Source of the DNA: Hyphomicrobiales bacterium
Lineage (GTDB): Bacteria; Pseudomonadota; Alphaproteobacteria; Rhizobiales; WTKA01
Length of the DNA: 47,256 bases
Assembly: GCA_011524605.1 (NCBI GenBank)
Contig: WTKA01000061.1
Location: forward strand, 1-47,256
Direction of reading: 5' to 3'
The notes under the pieces are model-generated. The model searched no databases. It was not told where the DNA came from and saw nothing but the letters and a program-made list of their open reading frames with translations. Each line of letters starts with the position of its first letter. Positions within the stretch are counted from its first letter, which is position 1. Positions 8,834-18,490 of this stretch are shown here, one piece after another. The position numbers and the translations under genes are program-made.

Positions 8834-10450
8834 ATGAAACGCTTCATTTTATTCTATGCTTTTCTTCCGTTTTTGCTGTTGGTTAGCCCTTTAATAAGCC
8901 AGGCTGAAACTACTGATGACATTGAAGTTTATGTTGAGGTTTTAAAGTCAAAGAGCACGAAGCAAAAAACAGAAGCTATTCAAAATATAGCGAAGACAGG
9001 TCATGTTAGAGCGGGGCTCATTTTAGAGGCTTTTTTAGGTGGTAAGCTCTATTCGTTAAAAGAAAATGGCGCTATTGTTATTATAAATGATGCTGCCAGC
9101 GATATCGAGATTAGTAATGCCATTTCTGGTGAGGACTTGGGTGTTGCTACAAAAAAGCAAATTAAAAAACTAAGAATTAACAATAAGTTGCGAGGGGTTG
9201 TTAAAGCATCGCTTGCAGAGTTGCAGCTTTCCCATCCTGACAAAGAAAAGCGTATGGCAGCCGCTTTATCAAAATTTAAGAGCGCTGGTTCTTCTGATAT
9301 ACCGCTCTTAGAAAATGCCATTGCTTCTGAAGAGAATAAGTCAATAAAAAAGATTTTAATTGAAGCAAAAGCTGCTGCTGAATTAAGTAGCAATGATAGC
9401 GCGATCCAGTTGGCGGCTATTAAAATTATTGAAAAGCGGGGCGACAGTCAGGCGCTTAATTTGCTCACACAGCTTTCACAATCAGCTGAAAATGAACAAG
9501 TGAAAAATGAAGCGAAGCAGGCGGTAGGCCGTGTTGAAAGTTCACTTGCTCTTTGGGATATTTCACAAACCCTATTTTATGGCCTTTCTTTAGGCTCTGT
9601 TTTGCTGCTCGCTGCGATTGGGCTTGCAATAACATTTGGCGTCATGGGCGTCATTAATATGGCGCACGGTGAAATGATTATGATCGGCGCTTATACGACT
9701 TTTATTGTGCAAGAAGTTATCCGCAATTCCATGCCAGAGCTGTTTGATGCTTCATTATTTATCGCTTTGCCTCTTGCCTTTTTGATAACAGGACTGATTG
9801 GCATTGGTATTGAGCGGGGAATTATTCGCTTTTTATATGGTCGCCCTTTGGAAACATTGCTTGCGACTTGGGGGGTGAGTTTGTTTTTACAGCAAGCGGT
9901 TCGTAGCATTTTTGGCCCTTCAAACCGTGAAGTAGGTAACCCTAGCTGGATGAGCGGCTCATTTGAATTAGGACAAATGGCGATTACATATAATCGGCTT
10001 TGGATTATTATTTTCTCTCTTGGTGTTTTGTTCATGCTTATGCTTGCTATGAAATATACAAGTTTTGGGTTGCGCATGCGAGCGGTTACACAAAATAGAA
10101 AAATGGCGGGCTCAATGGGTATTAAGACAGGTTGGGTTGATGCGCTTACTTTTGGTTTAGGTTCAGGCATTGCAGGCATTGCTGGTGTCACGCTCAGCCA
10201 AATTGATAATGTATCGCCAAACCTAGGTCAGTCTTACATCATTGATAGTTTCATGGTTGTTGTCTTTGGCGGTGTTGGTAATTTGTGGGGGACATTGGTT
10301 GGCGCTATGTCATTAGGTGTTTTCAATAAATTTTTAGAACCTGCCGTGGGCGCTGTCTTGGCAAAGATATTGGTTCTTGTCCTTATTATTTTATTCATTC
10401 AAAAACGTCCCCGCGGGCTGTTTGCGCTAAAGGGGAGGGCTGTTGAATAA
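8834..10450 (+). CDS. urtB: Urea ABC transporter permease UrtB
   Basis: Branched-chain amino acid type permease with the N-terminal extension typical of UrtB. The listed ORF start (8771) lies inside a terminator hairpin; ATG at 8834 (MKRFILFYAFLPFLLL, signal-like) is preferred. Confidence 0.93.
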   Translation: MKRFILFYAFLPFLLLVSPLISQAETTDDIEVYVEVLKSKSTKQKTEAIQNIAKTGHVRAGLILEAFLGGKLYSLKENGAIVIINDAASDIEISNAISGEDLGVATKKQIKKLRINNKLRGVVKASLAELQLSHPDKEKRMAAALSKFKSAGSSDIPLLENAIASEENKSIKKILIEAKAAAELSSNDSAIQLAAIKIIEKRGDSQALNLLTQLSQSAENEQVKNEAKQAVGRVESSLALWDISQTLFYGLSLGSVLLLAAIGLAITFGVMGVINMAHGEMIMIGAYTTFIVQEVIRNSMPELFDASLFIALPLAFLITGLIGIGIERGIIRFLYGRPLETLLATWGVSLFLQQAVRSIFGPSNREVGNPSWMSGSFELGQMAITYNRLWIIIFSLGVLFMLMLAMKYTSFGLRMRAVTQNRKMAGSMGIKTGWVDALTFGLGSGIAGIAGVTLSQIDNVSPNLGQSYIIDSFMVVVFGGVGNLWGTLVGAMSLGVFNKFLEPAVGAVLAKILVLVLIILFIQKRPRGLFALKGRAVE

Positions 10451-11619
10451 TGTTAAGTCGTTATCTTTTAAAAAAGCTTGATATTTCAGCAATGTGGTTT
10501 TTAGCGGTTTTAGCTGCAATCGCTTTGCTTGTACCTGCACTCAATTTGCTTGTGCCTGAAACAAGCGCCTTTCACCTGTCGACATATTGGGTCGTTTTAC
10601 TAGGGAAATATGCATGCTATGCTTTGCTTGCTTTAAGCGTTGATTTGGTGTGGGGCTATGCTGGCATTCTAAGTTTGGGTCATGGTGCTTTTTTTGCGCT
10701 TGGCGGCTATGTCATGGGCATGTATTTAATGCGTCAAATTGGTTCTCGCGGCGTTTATGGCGATCCAATTTTACCTGATTTTATGGTCTTTTTAAATTGG
10801 CCTGAACTGCCTTGGTTTTGGCTTGGGTCCGATGTTTTTGCTTTCACCCTTATTATGATTTTATTTGTGCCTGGCTTACTTGCCTTTGCTTTTGGTTGGT
10901 TTGCATTTAGAAGTCGGGTGACAGGGGTTTATTTGTCAATCATTACACAAGCCTTGACTTATGCCCTTATGCTTGCTTTTTTCAGAAATAATATGGGTTT
11001 TGGCGGCAATAATGGCTTGACTGATTTTAAAGATATTCTTGGCTTTAGTTTGCAAGATGACGGTACAAGAGCGGCATTATTCTCGATAAGTATTGTGATG
11101 CTTATGCTTGGTTTTATTATTTGCCGCGCTATCATTACCTCACAATTTGGCAAGGCGTTAATCGCCGTAAGAGATGCAGAGAGCCGTGTGCGCTTTTTAG
11201 GTTATAAGGCGGAAAGTTATAAGCTATTTGTTTGGACAGTCTCTGCCATGATGGCTGGCGTTGCTGGTGCATTATATGTGCCTCAGGTCGGCATTATAAA
11301 CCCGTCTGAATTCGCACCAGCTAACTCTATTGAAACAGTAATTTGGGTTGCAGTTGGCGGTAGAGGCACATTAATCGGCGCGGTTATAGGTGCTGTATCT
11401 GTGAATTTTGCAAAAACATGGTTCACAGCTGCATTGCCAGAATTATGGCTATTTGCCCTTGGAACGCTCTTTATTGTTGTAACAATTTTCATGCCAAAAG
11501 GGATTTTGGGCTTGTTTGCTGGCCATAAAATAAAACCCTTTAACCTTTCAATTTTCGGTAAAAAATCTGTAGATGCAGAAGATGGTGGAGTAGGAGATAA
11601 TAATGCAAAAAGCTCATAA
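10450..11619 (+). CDS. urtC: Urea ABC transporter permease UrtC
   Basis: LivM-like permease (SVDLVWGYAGILSLGHGAFFALGGYVMGMYLM) following urtB. Confidence 0.94.
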   Translation: MLSRYLLKKLDISAMWFLAVLAAIALLVPALNLLVPETSAFHLSTYWVVLLGKYACYALLALSVDLVWGYAGILSLGHGAFFALGGYVMGMYLMRQIGSRGVYGDPILPDFMVFLNWPELPWFWLGSDVFAFTLIMILFVPGLLAFAFGWFAFRSRVTGVYLSIITQALTYALMLAFFRNNMGFGGNNGLTDFKDILGFSLQDDGTRAALFSISIVMLMLGFIICRAIITSQFGKALIAVRDAESRVRFLGYKAESYKLFVWTVSAMMAGVAGALYVPQVGIINPSEFAPANSIETVIWVAVGGRGTLIGAVIGAVSVNFAKTWFTAALPELWLFALGTLFIVVTIFMPKGILGLFAGHKIKPFNLSIFGKKSVDAEDGGVGDNNAKSS

Positions 11620-12352
11620 TTCTATTCTCTATCTCGATGGCGTAAGCGTCAGCTTTGATGGGTTTAAAGCGTTAAACTCGCTTTCTCTCATTATCGAGCC
11701 AGGGGAAATGCGGGCAATTATTGGACCAAACGGCGCTGGCAAAACGACTATGATGGATGTTATTACTGGCAAAACCAAGCCTGATGTTGGCGATATTTTA
11801 CTCAATGGTAGTATTGATCTTACCAAAAAAGATGAAACGGATATTGCTCAGCTGGGCATTGGACGCAAGTTTCAAAAACCGACTGTTTTTGAAAGCCATA
11901 CGGTACAAGATAATTTAGAGCTTGCACTAAAAAATGATCGCCGCGCCTTTAAAATGCTGTTCGCAAAATTAGATGCAAGCCAATATGAGCGAATAGATGA
12001 ATTACTTGAAACAATTCGATTGAAAGACCAGCGGTATGAGCTTGCTGCTAACCTATCCCATGGTCAAAAGCAATGGTTAGAAATTGGCATGTTGTTAGCG
12101 CAAGAACCTAAGTTGTTGCTTGTTGATGAACCTGCAGCAGGCATGACAGATGCAGAAACCCATGAAACAGCAATCCTTTTAAAGGAAATAGCGAAAACAA
12201 AATCTGTTGTTGTCGTTGAGCATGATATGGTTTTTGTGCGCGAATTAGGGGTGAAAGTTTCAGTACTTCATGAGGGCTCAATCCTAGCTGAGGGAAGCAT
12301 GGATGATGTGAGCAAAAATGAGCGTGTAATTGAAGTTTATTTGGGGCGTTAA
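11603..12352 (+). CDS. urtD: Urea ABC transporter ATP-binding protein UrtD
   Basis: LivG-like ATPase: GPNGAGKTT, LSHGQKQWLEIGM, LLLVDEPAAGMT; overlaps the urtC end. Confidence 0.94.
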   Translation: MQKAHNSILYLDGVSVSFDGFKALNSLSLIIEPGEMRAIIGPNGAGKTTMMDVITGKTKPDVGDILLNGSIDLTKKDETDIAQLGIGRKFQKPTVFESHTVQDNLELALKNDRRAFKMLFAKLDASQYERIDELLETIRLKDQRYELAANLSHGQKQWLEIGMLLAQEPKLLLVDEPAAGMTDAETHETAILLKEIAKTKSVVVVEHDMVFVRELGVKVSVLHEGSILAEGSMDDVSKNERVIEVYLGR

Positions 12353-12355
12353 TAT

Positions 12356-13051
12356 ATGTTAGTCGTAAAAGAAATAGATCTATACTATGGCGCCTCACAG
12401 GCTTTAAAGCATGTCTCCATTCAAGCGGAAATTGGTAAGGTAACCACGGTTTTAGGACGTAACGGTGTTGGTAAAACAAGTCTGCTAAAAGCTATTGTTG
12501 GTCAACAGCCTATCAGAAGCGGCAGCGTCTCTTGGCTTGATAAGGATATTTCAAAATATACACCGCCACAAAGGGGTAAGTCAGGCATTGCTTACGTACC
12601 TCAAGGGCGTGAAATTTTCCCATTGCTCACAGTTAGAGAAAATTTGGAAACTGCTTTTGCAGCTGTTTCTTCGAAGGATAAATATATTTCAGAAGAAATA
12701 TTTGAATTATTCCCCGTGCTAAAAGATATGCAAAAACGCAGGGGGGGCGATCTGTCAGGGGGGCAGCAACAGCAGCTAGCTATTGCGCGTGCGCTTACGA
12801 TGCGACCGCAATTGCTAGTTCTTGATGAGCCAACTGAGGGTATCCAGCCTTCTATCATAAAAGATATTGGGCGGATCATTGCATTGCTACGCGATCGTGG
12901 CGATATGGCTATTTTGCTAGTAGAGCAATATTATGAATTTGCACGTGATTTAGCTAACGATTTTTATGTGCTGGATCGGGGCGAAGTTGTTTTGTCCGGT
13001 GATATAGAAAAATCAGATGAAGAAGAAATTATGCAATATTTGACAGTTTAG
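12356..13051 (+). CDS. urtE: Urea ABC transporter ATP-binding protein UrtE
   Basis: LivF-like ATPase: GRNGVGKTSLLK, LSGGQQQQLAIARAL, LVLDEPTEGIQPS. Confidence 0.94.
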   Translation: MLVVKEIDLYYGASQALKHVSIQAEIGKVTTVLGRNGVGKTSLLKAIVGQQPIRSGSVSWLDKDISKYTPPQRGKSGIAYVPQGREIFPLLTVRENLETAFAAVSSKDKYISEEIFELFPVLKDMQKRRGGDLSGGQQQQLAIARALTMRPQLLVLDEPTEGIQPSIIKDIGRIIALLRDRGDMAILLVEQYYEFARDLANDFYVLDRGEVVLSGDIEKSDEEEIMQYLTV

Positions 13052-13061
13052 GGAGAAATTT

Positions 13062-13268
13062 ATGCGCTTTATTATAACTATTTTATCTGCCATCGCTTTT
13101 GTTCCAAATGCCTTTGCCCATAGTCAAGGTCATGCTCAGCTTTCTGTTGAGGCCTTGTTTGTGCATATGATTACCCACCCTTATCATATTGCAATATTTG
13201 GCGGTCTTACTTTTATTCTTATTTTATTTCATGTTTCTTTGCGCTATATCATAAGGCAAAAGAAATAA
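13062..13268 (+). CDS. Small (68 aa) secreted/membrane protein of unknown function in the urea operon
   Basis: Signal peptide MRFIITILSAIAFVPNAFA followed by HSQGH, one TM (IAIFGGLTFILILFHVSL), basic C-terminus; GGGAGAA ribosome-binding site upstream; fits the urtE-ureD gap. Confidence 0.75.
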   Translation: MRFIITILSAIAFVPNAFAHSQGHAQLSVEALFVHMITHPYHIAIFGGLTFILILFHVSLRYIIRQKK

Positions 13269-13280
13269 AAGGTTTTATAT

Positions 13281-14153
13281 ATGTCCTCTCTTTTAGCTGA
13301 TACGTTGCATACAGAAGACATTATTGCATTACCGCGCGCGCAAGGCTCGCTTAAAGTAAGCTTTAAGCAAAGCGGAGGCAAAACAAAGTTAGATCGCCTT
13401 TACCAGCAGGGCTGTTTAAAAGCTCGCTTCCCTAATTTAGAACCAAAAGCGCTAAAAGAAGGGGTTATGATTAATACTGCAGGCGGGCTTACCGATGGCG
13501 ATGATATTTATCAAAAAATAAGGTGGGGTAAGCAAACAAGCGCCTGCATGACCACGCAGGCAGCAGAGCGTATTTATCTTTCCCGTCAGGACAATGCAAC
13601 GATCAACACAAAGCTTGTTGTTGAAGAAGAGGCGATGGCATATTGGCTGCCGCAGGAAACTATTCTATTTGATGGCGGGAGATTTGTCCGCAATAACCAA
13701 GTTGAAGTTGCCGCAGGTGGGCGATTGCTTGCAACTGAAAGCCTAATTTTCGGGCGGTCTGCTATGAATGAACAGGTGATAAGCGGGCATGTTTTTGATA
13801 GCTGGCGCATAAAATACGACAATCAACTGGTCTTTGCGGATGGCTTTTCTTTATCGGATAATATGGCTGATTGTTTGCAAAATAAAATAATAGCCCATGG
13901 TGCAAAAGCAATTGCAACTCTGATTTATGCAGGTGAAGATGCCGCGTCTGTAGAGGCTTATCTTAAAACACAAACCAGTGGTTTAGAGTATGAACAAACC
14001 TATCTAGGATCTAGTTTATTACCAAAAATTTTGCATATAAGAATTTTGTCAGAAAATCCTGAGTATATGCGTCTTGCATTAATGAAATTAATTTCTAAAA
14101 TAATGGCACATATCGACGAAACGCATATATTGCCTAGAGTTTGGCTATGCTAA
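13281..14153 (+). CDS. ureD: Urease accessory protein UreD
   Basis: MINTAGGLTDGDDIYQKIRWG and TTQAAERIYLS motifs; precedes ureA. Confidence 0.92.
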   Translation: MSSLLADTLHTEDIIALPRAQGSLKVSFKQSGGKTKLDRLYQQGCLKARFPNLEPKALKEGVMINTAGGLTDGDDIYQKIRWGKQTSACMTTQAAERIYLSRQDNATINTKLVVEEEAMAYWLPQETILFDGGRFVRNNQVEVAAGGRLLATESLIFGRSAMNEQVISGHVFDSWRIKYDNQLVFADGFSLSDNMADCLQNKIIAHGAKAIATLIYAGEDAASVEAYLKTQTSGLEYEQTYLGSSLLPKILHIRILSENPEYMRLALMKLISKIMAHIDETHILPRVWLC

Positions 14154-14182
14154 GCTTGTTAATCTATTAAGGAGAGGGTTAG

Positions 14183-14485
14183 ATGCATTTAACGCCTAGA
14201 GAAAAAGATAAGCTGCTGATTTCCATGGCGGCTATTGTTGCGAGAAAGCGCTTAGAGCGTGGCGTAAAATTAAATTACCCAGAAGCCATTGCTTTAATTT
14301 CTGATTTTGTTGTTGAAGGCGCGCGCGATGGTAAAACAGTAGCGCAACTCATGGAAGAGGGCGCGCATGTCATCACTCGAGAGCAGGTTATGGAAGGCAT
14401 TGCTGAAATGATCTATGATGTGCAGGTGGAAGCGACCTTTCCTGATGGTACAAAGCTTGTTACCGTTCACGAACCTATTCGATAA
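14183..14485 (+). CDS. ureA: Urease subunit gamma
   Basis: [39 protein letters not shown]. Confidence 0.97.
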   Translation: MHLTPREKDKLLISMAAIVARKRLERGVKLNYPEAIALISDFVVEGARDGKTVAQLMEEGAHVITREQVMEGIAEMIYDVQVEATFPDGTKLVTVHEPIR

Positions 14486-14509
14486 CCTATGGCCTAAGGA
14501 GAGAGTGTT

Positions 14510-14821
14510 ATGATTCCTGGTGAAGTTTTTCCAAAAGACGGCGATATTATCTTAAATGAAGAGGCGCCTATATGTGTAATAAAAGTTTCAAATACGGGTG
14601 ACCGCCCTATTCAAGTTGGTAGCCATTACCACTTTTATGAAACCAATAGCGCATTAGAGTTTGATAGAGAAGAAGCGCTTGGGTTAAGGCTCGATATTCC
14701 TGCTGGTACGGCTGTACGCTTTGAACCGGGACAGAGCAGAGATGTTACGCTTATCCCTTTAAGCGGAAAGAAAATTGTTTATGGCTTTAATCAAGCTGTA
14801 ATGGGCGCGCTAAAAAGCTAA
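14510..14821 (+). CDS. ureB: Urease subunit beta
   Basis: [46 protein letters not shown]. Confidence 0.97.
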   Translation: MIPGEVFPKDGDIILNEEAPICVIKVSNTGDRPIQVGSHYHFYETNSALEFDREEALGLRLDIPAGTAVRFEPGQSRDVTLIPLSGKKIVYGFNQAVMGALKS

Positions 14822-14835
14822 TCAGAGGATTTAAT

Positions 14836-16548
14836 ATGCCATATAAACTATCTCATGCCGCTTATGCCTCCATGTATGGACCAACAAAAGGCGATAAAAT
14901 TCGATTAGCTGACACAGACTTAATTGTTGAAGTGGAAAATGATTACACCACCTACGGTGAAGAAGTAAAGTTTGGCGGTGGTAAAGTTATTCGTGATGGT
15001 ATGGGACAGTCTCAGGTCACGCGGGCTGATGGCGCTGTTGATACTGTGATTACAAATGCTTTAATCATTGATTATACGGGCATTTATAAAGCGGATATCG
15101 GGCTGAAAGACGGTCTTATTGCAGGGATTGGTAAAGCTGGAAATCCTGACACACAGCCCAATGTGGATATTATTGTCGGCCCTTCTACCGAGGCTATTGC
15201 GGGGGAAGGGAAAATTTTAACGGCTGGTGGTTTTGATAGCCATATCCATTATATTTGCCCTCAGCAAATTGAAGAAGCTTTGATGTCAGGGGTTACAACC
15301 ATGCTTGGTGGTGGTACAGGGCCTGCAACTGGCACCAATGCTACAACATGTACACCAGGAAGCTGGCATATCTCTCGGATGTTGCAAGCTGCGGATGCTT
15401 TCCCCATGAATTTAGCTTTTGCAGGAAAGGGGAATGCGAGTTTGCCCCAAGCTTTAGAAGAGCAAATTAAAGCAGGGGCTTGTGCGATGAAGTTGCATGA
15501 GGATTGGGGGACAACGCCAGCTGCGATTGATTGTTGTTTGTCTGTTGCGGACGACATGGATGTTCAGGTTATGATCCATACTGATACGTTGAATGAATCT
15601 GGTTTTGTGGAAAACACAGTAGCTGCTTTTAAAAACCGAACCATTCACGCTTTTCATACAGAAGGGGCTGGTGGCGGTCATGCGCCAGATATTATTAAAG
15701 TATGTGGAGAGGCTAATGTTCTACCCTCATCAACAAATCCCACGCGCCCTTTCACGGTAAATACCTTAGAAGAACATTTAGATATGTTGATGGTGTGTCA
15801 TCACTTGGATCCAAATATTCCCGAAGATATCGCATTTGCTGAAAGTCGTATCCGAAAAGAAACAATTGCGGCGGAAGATATTTTGCATGATATGGGTGCC
15901 TTTTCAATCATAGCATCTGATAGCCAGGCTATGGGTCGTGTTGGAGAGGTTTTAATTCGTACTTGGCAAACAGCCGATAAGATGAAGCAGCAACGTGGGC
16001 GTTTGGTTGAAGAGACAGGGGATAATGATAATTACCGTGTGAAGCGCTATATTGCGAAATATACGATTAACCCTTCTATCGCCCATGGATTGTCAAAACA
16101 TATTGGCAGTATTGAAAAAGGCAAGTTAGCTGATCTTGTCCTTTGGTCTCCAGCCTTTTTTGGAGTAAAGCCTGATTTGATTTTAAAAATGGGGACAATT
16201 GCTGCAGCGCCTATGGGGGATCCGAATGCATCCATACCAACGCCGCAACCTGTTCATTATAGACCTATGTTTGGTGCCTATGGAAAGTCTGTTTCAAATA
16301 GTTGTGTGACTTTTGTCTCTCAGGCTGCAATGACTGAAAATGTCAAAGAAAAATTTGAACTAGAAAAAGCGTTGCTCCCAGTGGAAAATACACGCGGTGG
16401 CATTTCCAAGAAAAGTATGAAGCTAAATGATGCAATGCCGGATATTGAGGTGCATCCTGAAACCTATGAAGTAAGGGCTGATGGTCAGCTCTTAACTTGT
16501 GAGCCCGCTTCTGAATTGCCAATGGCACAGCGCTATTTCCTATTTTAA
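14836..16548 (+). CDS. ureC: Urease subunit alpha
   Basis: Contains the carbamylated-Lys motif MKLHEDWG, metal ligands HIHYICPQ and [12 protein letters not shown], and the active-site flap MVCHHLD. Confidence 0.98.
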   Translation: MPYKLSHAAYASMYGPTKGDKIRLADTDLIVEVENDYTTYGEEVKFGGGKVIRDGMGQSQVTRADGAVDTVITNALIIDYTGIYKADIGLKDGLIAGIGKAGNPDTQPNVDIIVGPSTEAIAGEGKILTAGGFDSHIHYICPQQIEEALMSGVTTMLGGGTGPATGTNATTCTPGSWHISRMLQAADAFPMNLAFAGKGNASLPQALEEQIKAGACAMKLHEDWGTTPAAIDCCLSVADDMDVQVMIHTDTLNESGFVENTVAAFKNRTIHAFHTEGAGGGHAPDIIKVCGEANVLPSSTNPTRPFTVNTLEEHLDMLMVCHHLDPNIPEDIAFAESRIRKETIAAEDILHDMGAFSIIASDSQAMGRVGEVLIRTWQTADKMKQQRGRLVEETGDNDNYRVKRYIAKYTINPSIAHGLSKHIGSIEKGKLADLVLWSPAFFGVKPDLILKMGTIAAAPMGDPNASIPTPQPVHYRPMFGAYGKSVSNSCVTFVSQAAMTENVKEKFELEKALLPVENTRGGISKKSMKLNDAMPDIEVHPETYEVRADGQLLTCEPASELPMAQRYFLF

Positions 16549-16556
16549 GGCATGTT

Positions 16557-17009
16557 ATGATAGAGGCAATTTGTATTAGTGAAACACAAGCAAAAGCTTT
16601 TAACCAAGTTGAGCTTGTTTATAGTGATAGAGTCCGTCGCCGTTTGGCAATGACCTGTGTTGATGGTTTTGAGTTTTTGCTCAATTTACCTCATGTGGTT
16701 GAGCTAAAAAATGGCGATCATATAGAGCTTGAAGATGGTCGGCAAATTTTAGTCAAAGCTGCTCAAGAGGCGTTAATGTCGGTTAAGGCAAAAAATACGC
16801 TGCATTTAAGCCAAACCGCTTGGCATATTGGTAATCGCCATTTAGCCTGTGAAATTCATGAGGATCATCTGCTTTTGCTTTATGATCATGTCATTCAAGA
16901 CATGCTAGAGAAACAAGGCTGTATTGTTACAAAAATATCTGCTCCTTTTCAGCCGTTAGGTGGCGCTTATGGTCACGGTGGCATTGAAGGGCATCACCAT
17001 CATGGCTAA
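16557..17009 (+). CDS. ureE: Urease accessory protein UreE (nickel chaperone)
   Basis: WHIGNRHLACEI motif and His-rich C-terminus [13 protein letters not shown]. Confidence 0.94.
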   Translation: MIEAICISETQAKAFNQVELVYSDRVRRRLAMTCVDGFEFLLNLPHVVELKNGDHIELEDGRQILVKAAQEALMSVKAKNTLHLSQTAWHIGNRHLACEIHEDHLLLLYDHVIQDMLEKQGCIVTKISAPFQPLGGAYGHGGIEGHHHHG

Positions 17010-17697
17010 AGCGTTAACACAAAGTGAGGTTCATTATATTCTTGCAGCTTGGTTTTCCCCTAGCTACCCGGTGGGTGCTTTCAGCTATTCCCACGGTCTT
17101 GAATATGCAATTGAACACCAGCTTGTCACAGATAAGAATAGCGCACAAAACTATATTGAAACATGTCTACAATTTGGTGCAGGTCAATTAGACGGTCAAT
17201 TTTTAGCAGCAATTTATAAAGCTGGCTTAAAGGAAGATTGGCAACAAATCGTAGAGATAGCAGAGTTGGCTTCTGTTTTTGTTGGTACAAAAGAGTTGAT
17301 GTTAGAAAGCCATGCGCAAGGCGCTGCTTTTATTAAAATTACAAGGGAATGTTGGCCAAGCTTGTTGTTAAACAATTTTATTGAAAAATATAAAGGCCCT
17401 TATGCTTATGCGGTTGCGGTCGGTGTCGCTGCTGCCGGCTTAAAATTACCATTAGAAACAGTATTAACAGCTTATTTACATGGATTTTGTGCCAATATCA
17501 TTTCCGCTGCAACGCGAATTGTGCCATTAGGGCAAACCGATGGACAGCGTATAACTGCGGCAATAACAAAACCGGTGGAGAAAACAGTAAATCAAGTGCT
17601 GTCTTTAGAGGAATTCCATTTTTCTAGCGCCACCCTAATGGTTGATTGGTGTTCAATGAAGCATGAAGAACAATATACGAGGCTATTTAGATCATGA
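17002..17697 (+). CDS. ureF: Urease accessory protein UreF
   Basis: [20 protein letters not shown] motif; ATG at 17002 overlapping the ureE stop preferred to the listed 16960. Confidence 0.93.
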   Translation: MAKALTQSEVHYILAAWFSPSYPVGAFSYSHGLEYAIEHQLVTDKNSAQNYIETCLQFGAGQLDGQFLAAIYKAGLKEDWQQIVEIAELASVFVGTKELMLESHAQGAAFIKITRECWPSLLLNNFIEKYKGPYAYAVAVGVAAAGLKLPLETVLTAYLHGFCANIISAATRIVPLGQTDGQRITAAITKPVEKTVNQVLSLEEFHFSSATLMVDWCSMKHEEQYTRLFRS

Positions 17698-18314
17698 CAG
17701 AAATAAAAAGAAATACAGGCCCTTTGCGTGTGGGTATTGGTGGTCCTGTTGGTTCTGGGAAAACAGCTTTAACAGAAGCTTTATGCTTTAAATTGCGTGA
17801 AAAATACTCAATTGCTGCCATTACAAATGATATTTACACAAGAGAAGATGCTCAATTTCTAACACGCTCAGGCGCTTTGCCGCCAGAAAGAATTGCTGGC
17901 GTTGAAACAGGTGGCTGTCCACATACGGCAATTCGTGAGGATGCCTCTATTAATTTAGCAGCTGTGGCAGAAATGCATGAAAATTTTCCTGATCTGCAAA
18001 TTATTTTCATTGAATCAGGGGGCGATAATCTCTCCGCAACTTTTTCTCCTGAATTAGCAGACATAACCCTTTATGTTATTGATGTTTCTGCAGGGGATAA
18101 AATTCCACGTAAAGGCGGCCCTGGTATTACGCGTTCAGATTTGCTGATTATCAATAAAATTGATCTGGCGCCTCTTGTCGGGGCAAGTCTTGAGGTTATG
18201 GATCGTGATAGTAAGAAAATGCGTGGGGAGCGCCCATTTTTATTCACAAATATCAAGGCCAATCAGGGTGTTGATGAAGTGATTAAAATGATTGAAAAGC
18301 TGGGCGGCCTTTAG
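17694..18314 (+). CDS. ureG: Urease accessory GTPase UreG
   Basis: [42 protein letters not shown]. Confidence 0.97.
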   Translation: MTEIKRNTGPLRVGIGGPVGSGKTALTEALCFKLREKYSIAAITNDIYTREDAQFLTRSGALPPERIAGVETGGCPHTAIREDASINLAAVAEMHENFPDLQIIFIESGGDNLSATFSPELADITLYVIDVSAGDKIPRKGGPGITRSDLLIINKIDLAPLVGASLEVMDRDSKKMRGERPFLFTNIKANQGVDEVIKMIEKLGGL

Positions 18315-18350
18315 GCTTAGGACGTGATTGTTTTAATAGGTCACAGCGTA

Positions 18351-18392
18351 AAATAAGAGTAATGAGAGGTTTGTCATTACTCTTATTTTTTT
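18351..18392 (+). terminator. Rho-independent terminator of the urt-ure cluster
   Basis: 15-bp perfect stem AAATAAGAGTAATGA / TCATTACTCTTATTT with 8-nt loop, followed by a T-run. Confidence 0.88.
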
Positions 18393-18490
18393 ATCTATAT
18401 GATGGCTTGAAAATAAAACAGCCTTTTGAATAAAGATATGAAATTGATCAAGGGTTGCTCAATTTAAAAAACAGAGCGCCTGAAATTAGG

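Noticed and set aside
9691-10191. Minus-strand ORF of 166 aa inside urtB
   Set aside because: Long, but wholly antisense to a conserved permease; shadow of membrane-protein codon usage.
12108-12479. Minus-strand ORF of 123 aa across urtD/urtE
   Set aside because: His/Leu/Pro-rich antisense translation over two well-defined ATPase genes.
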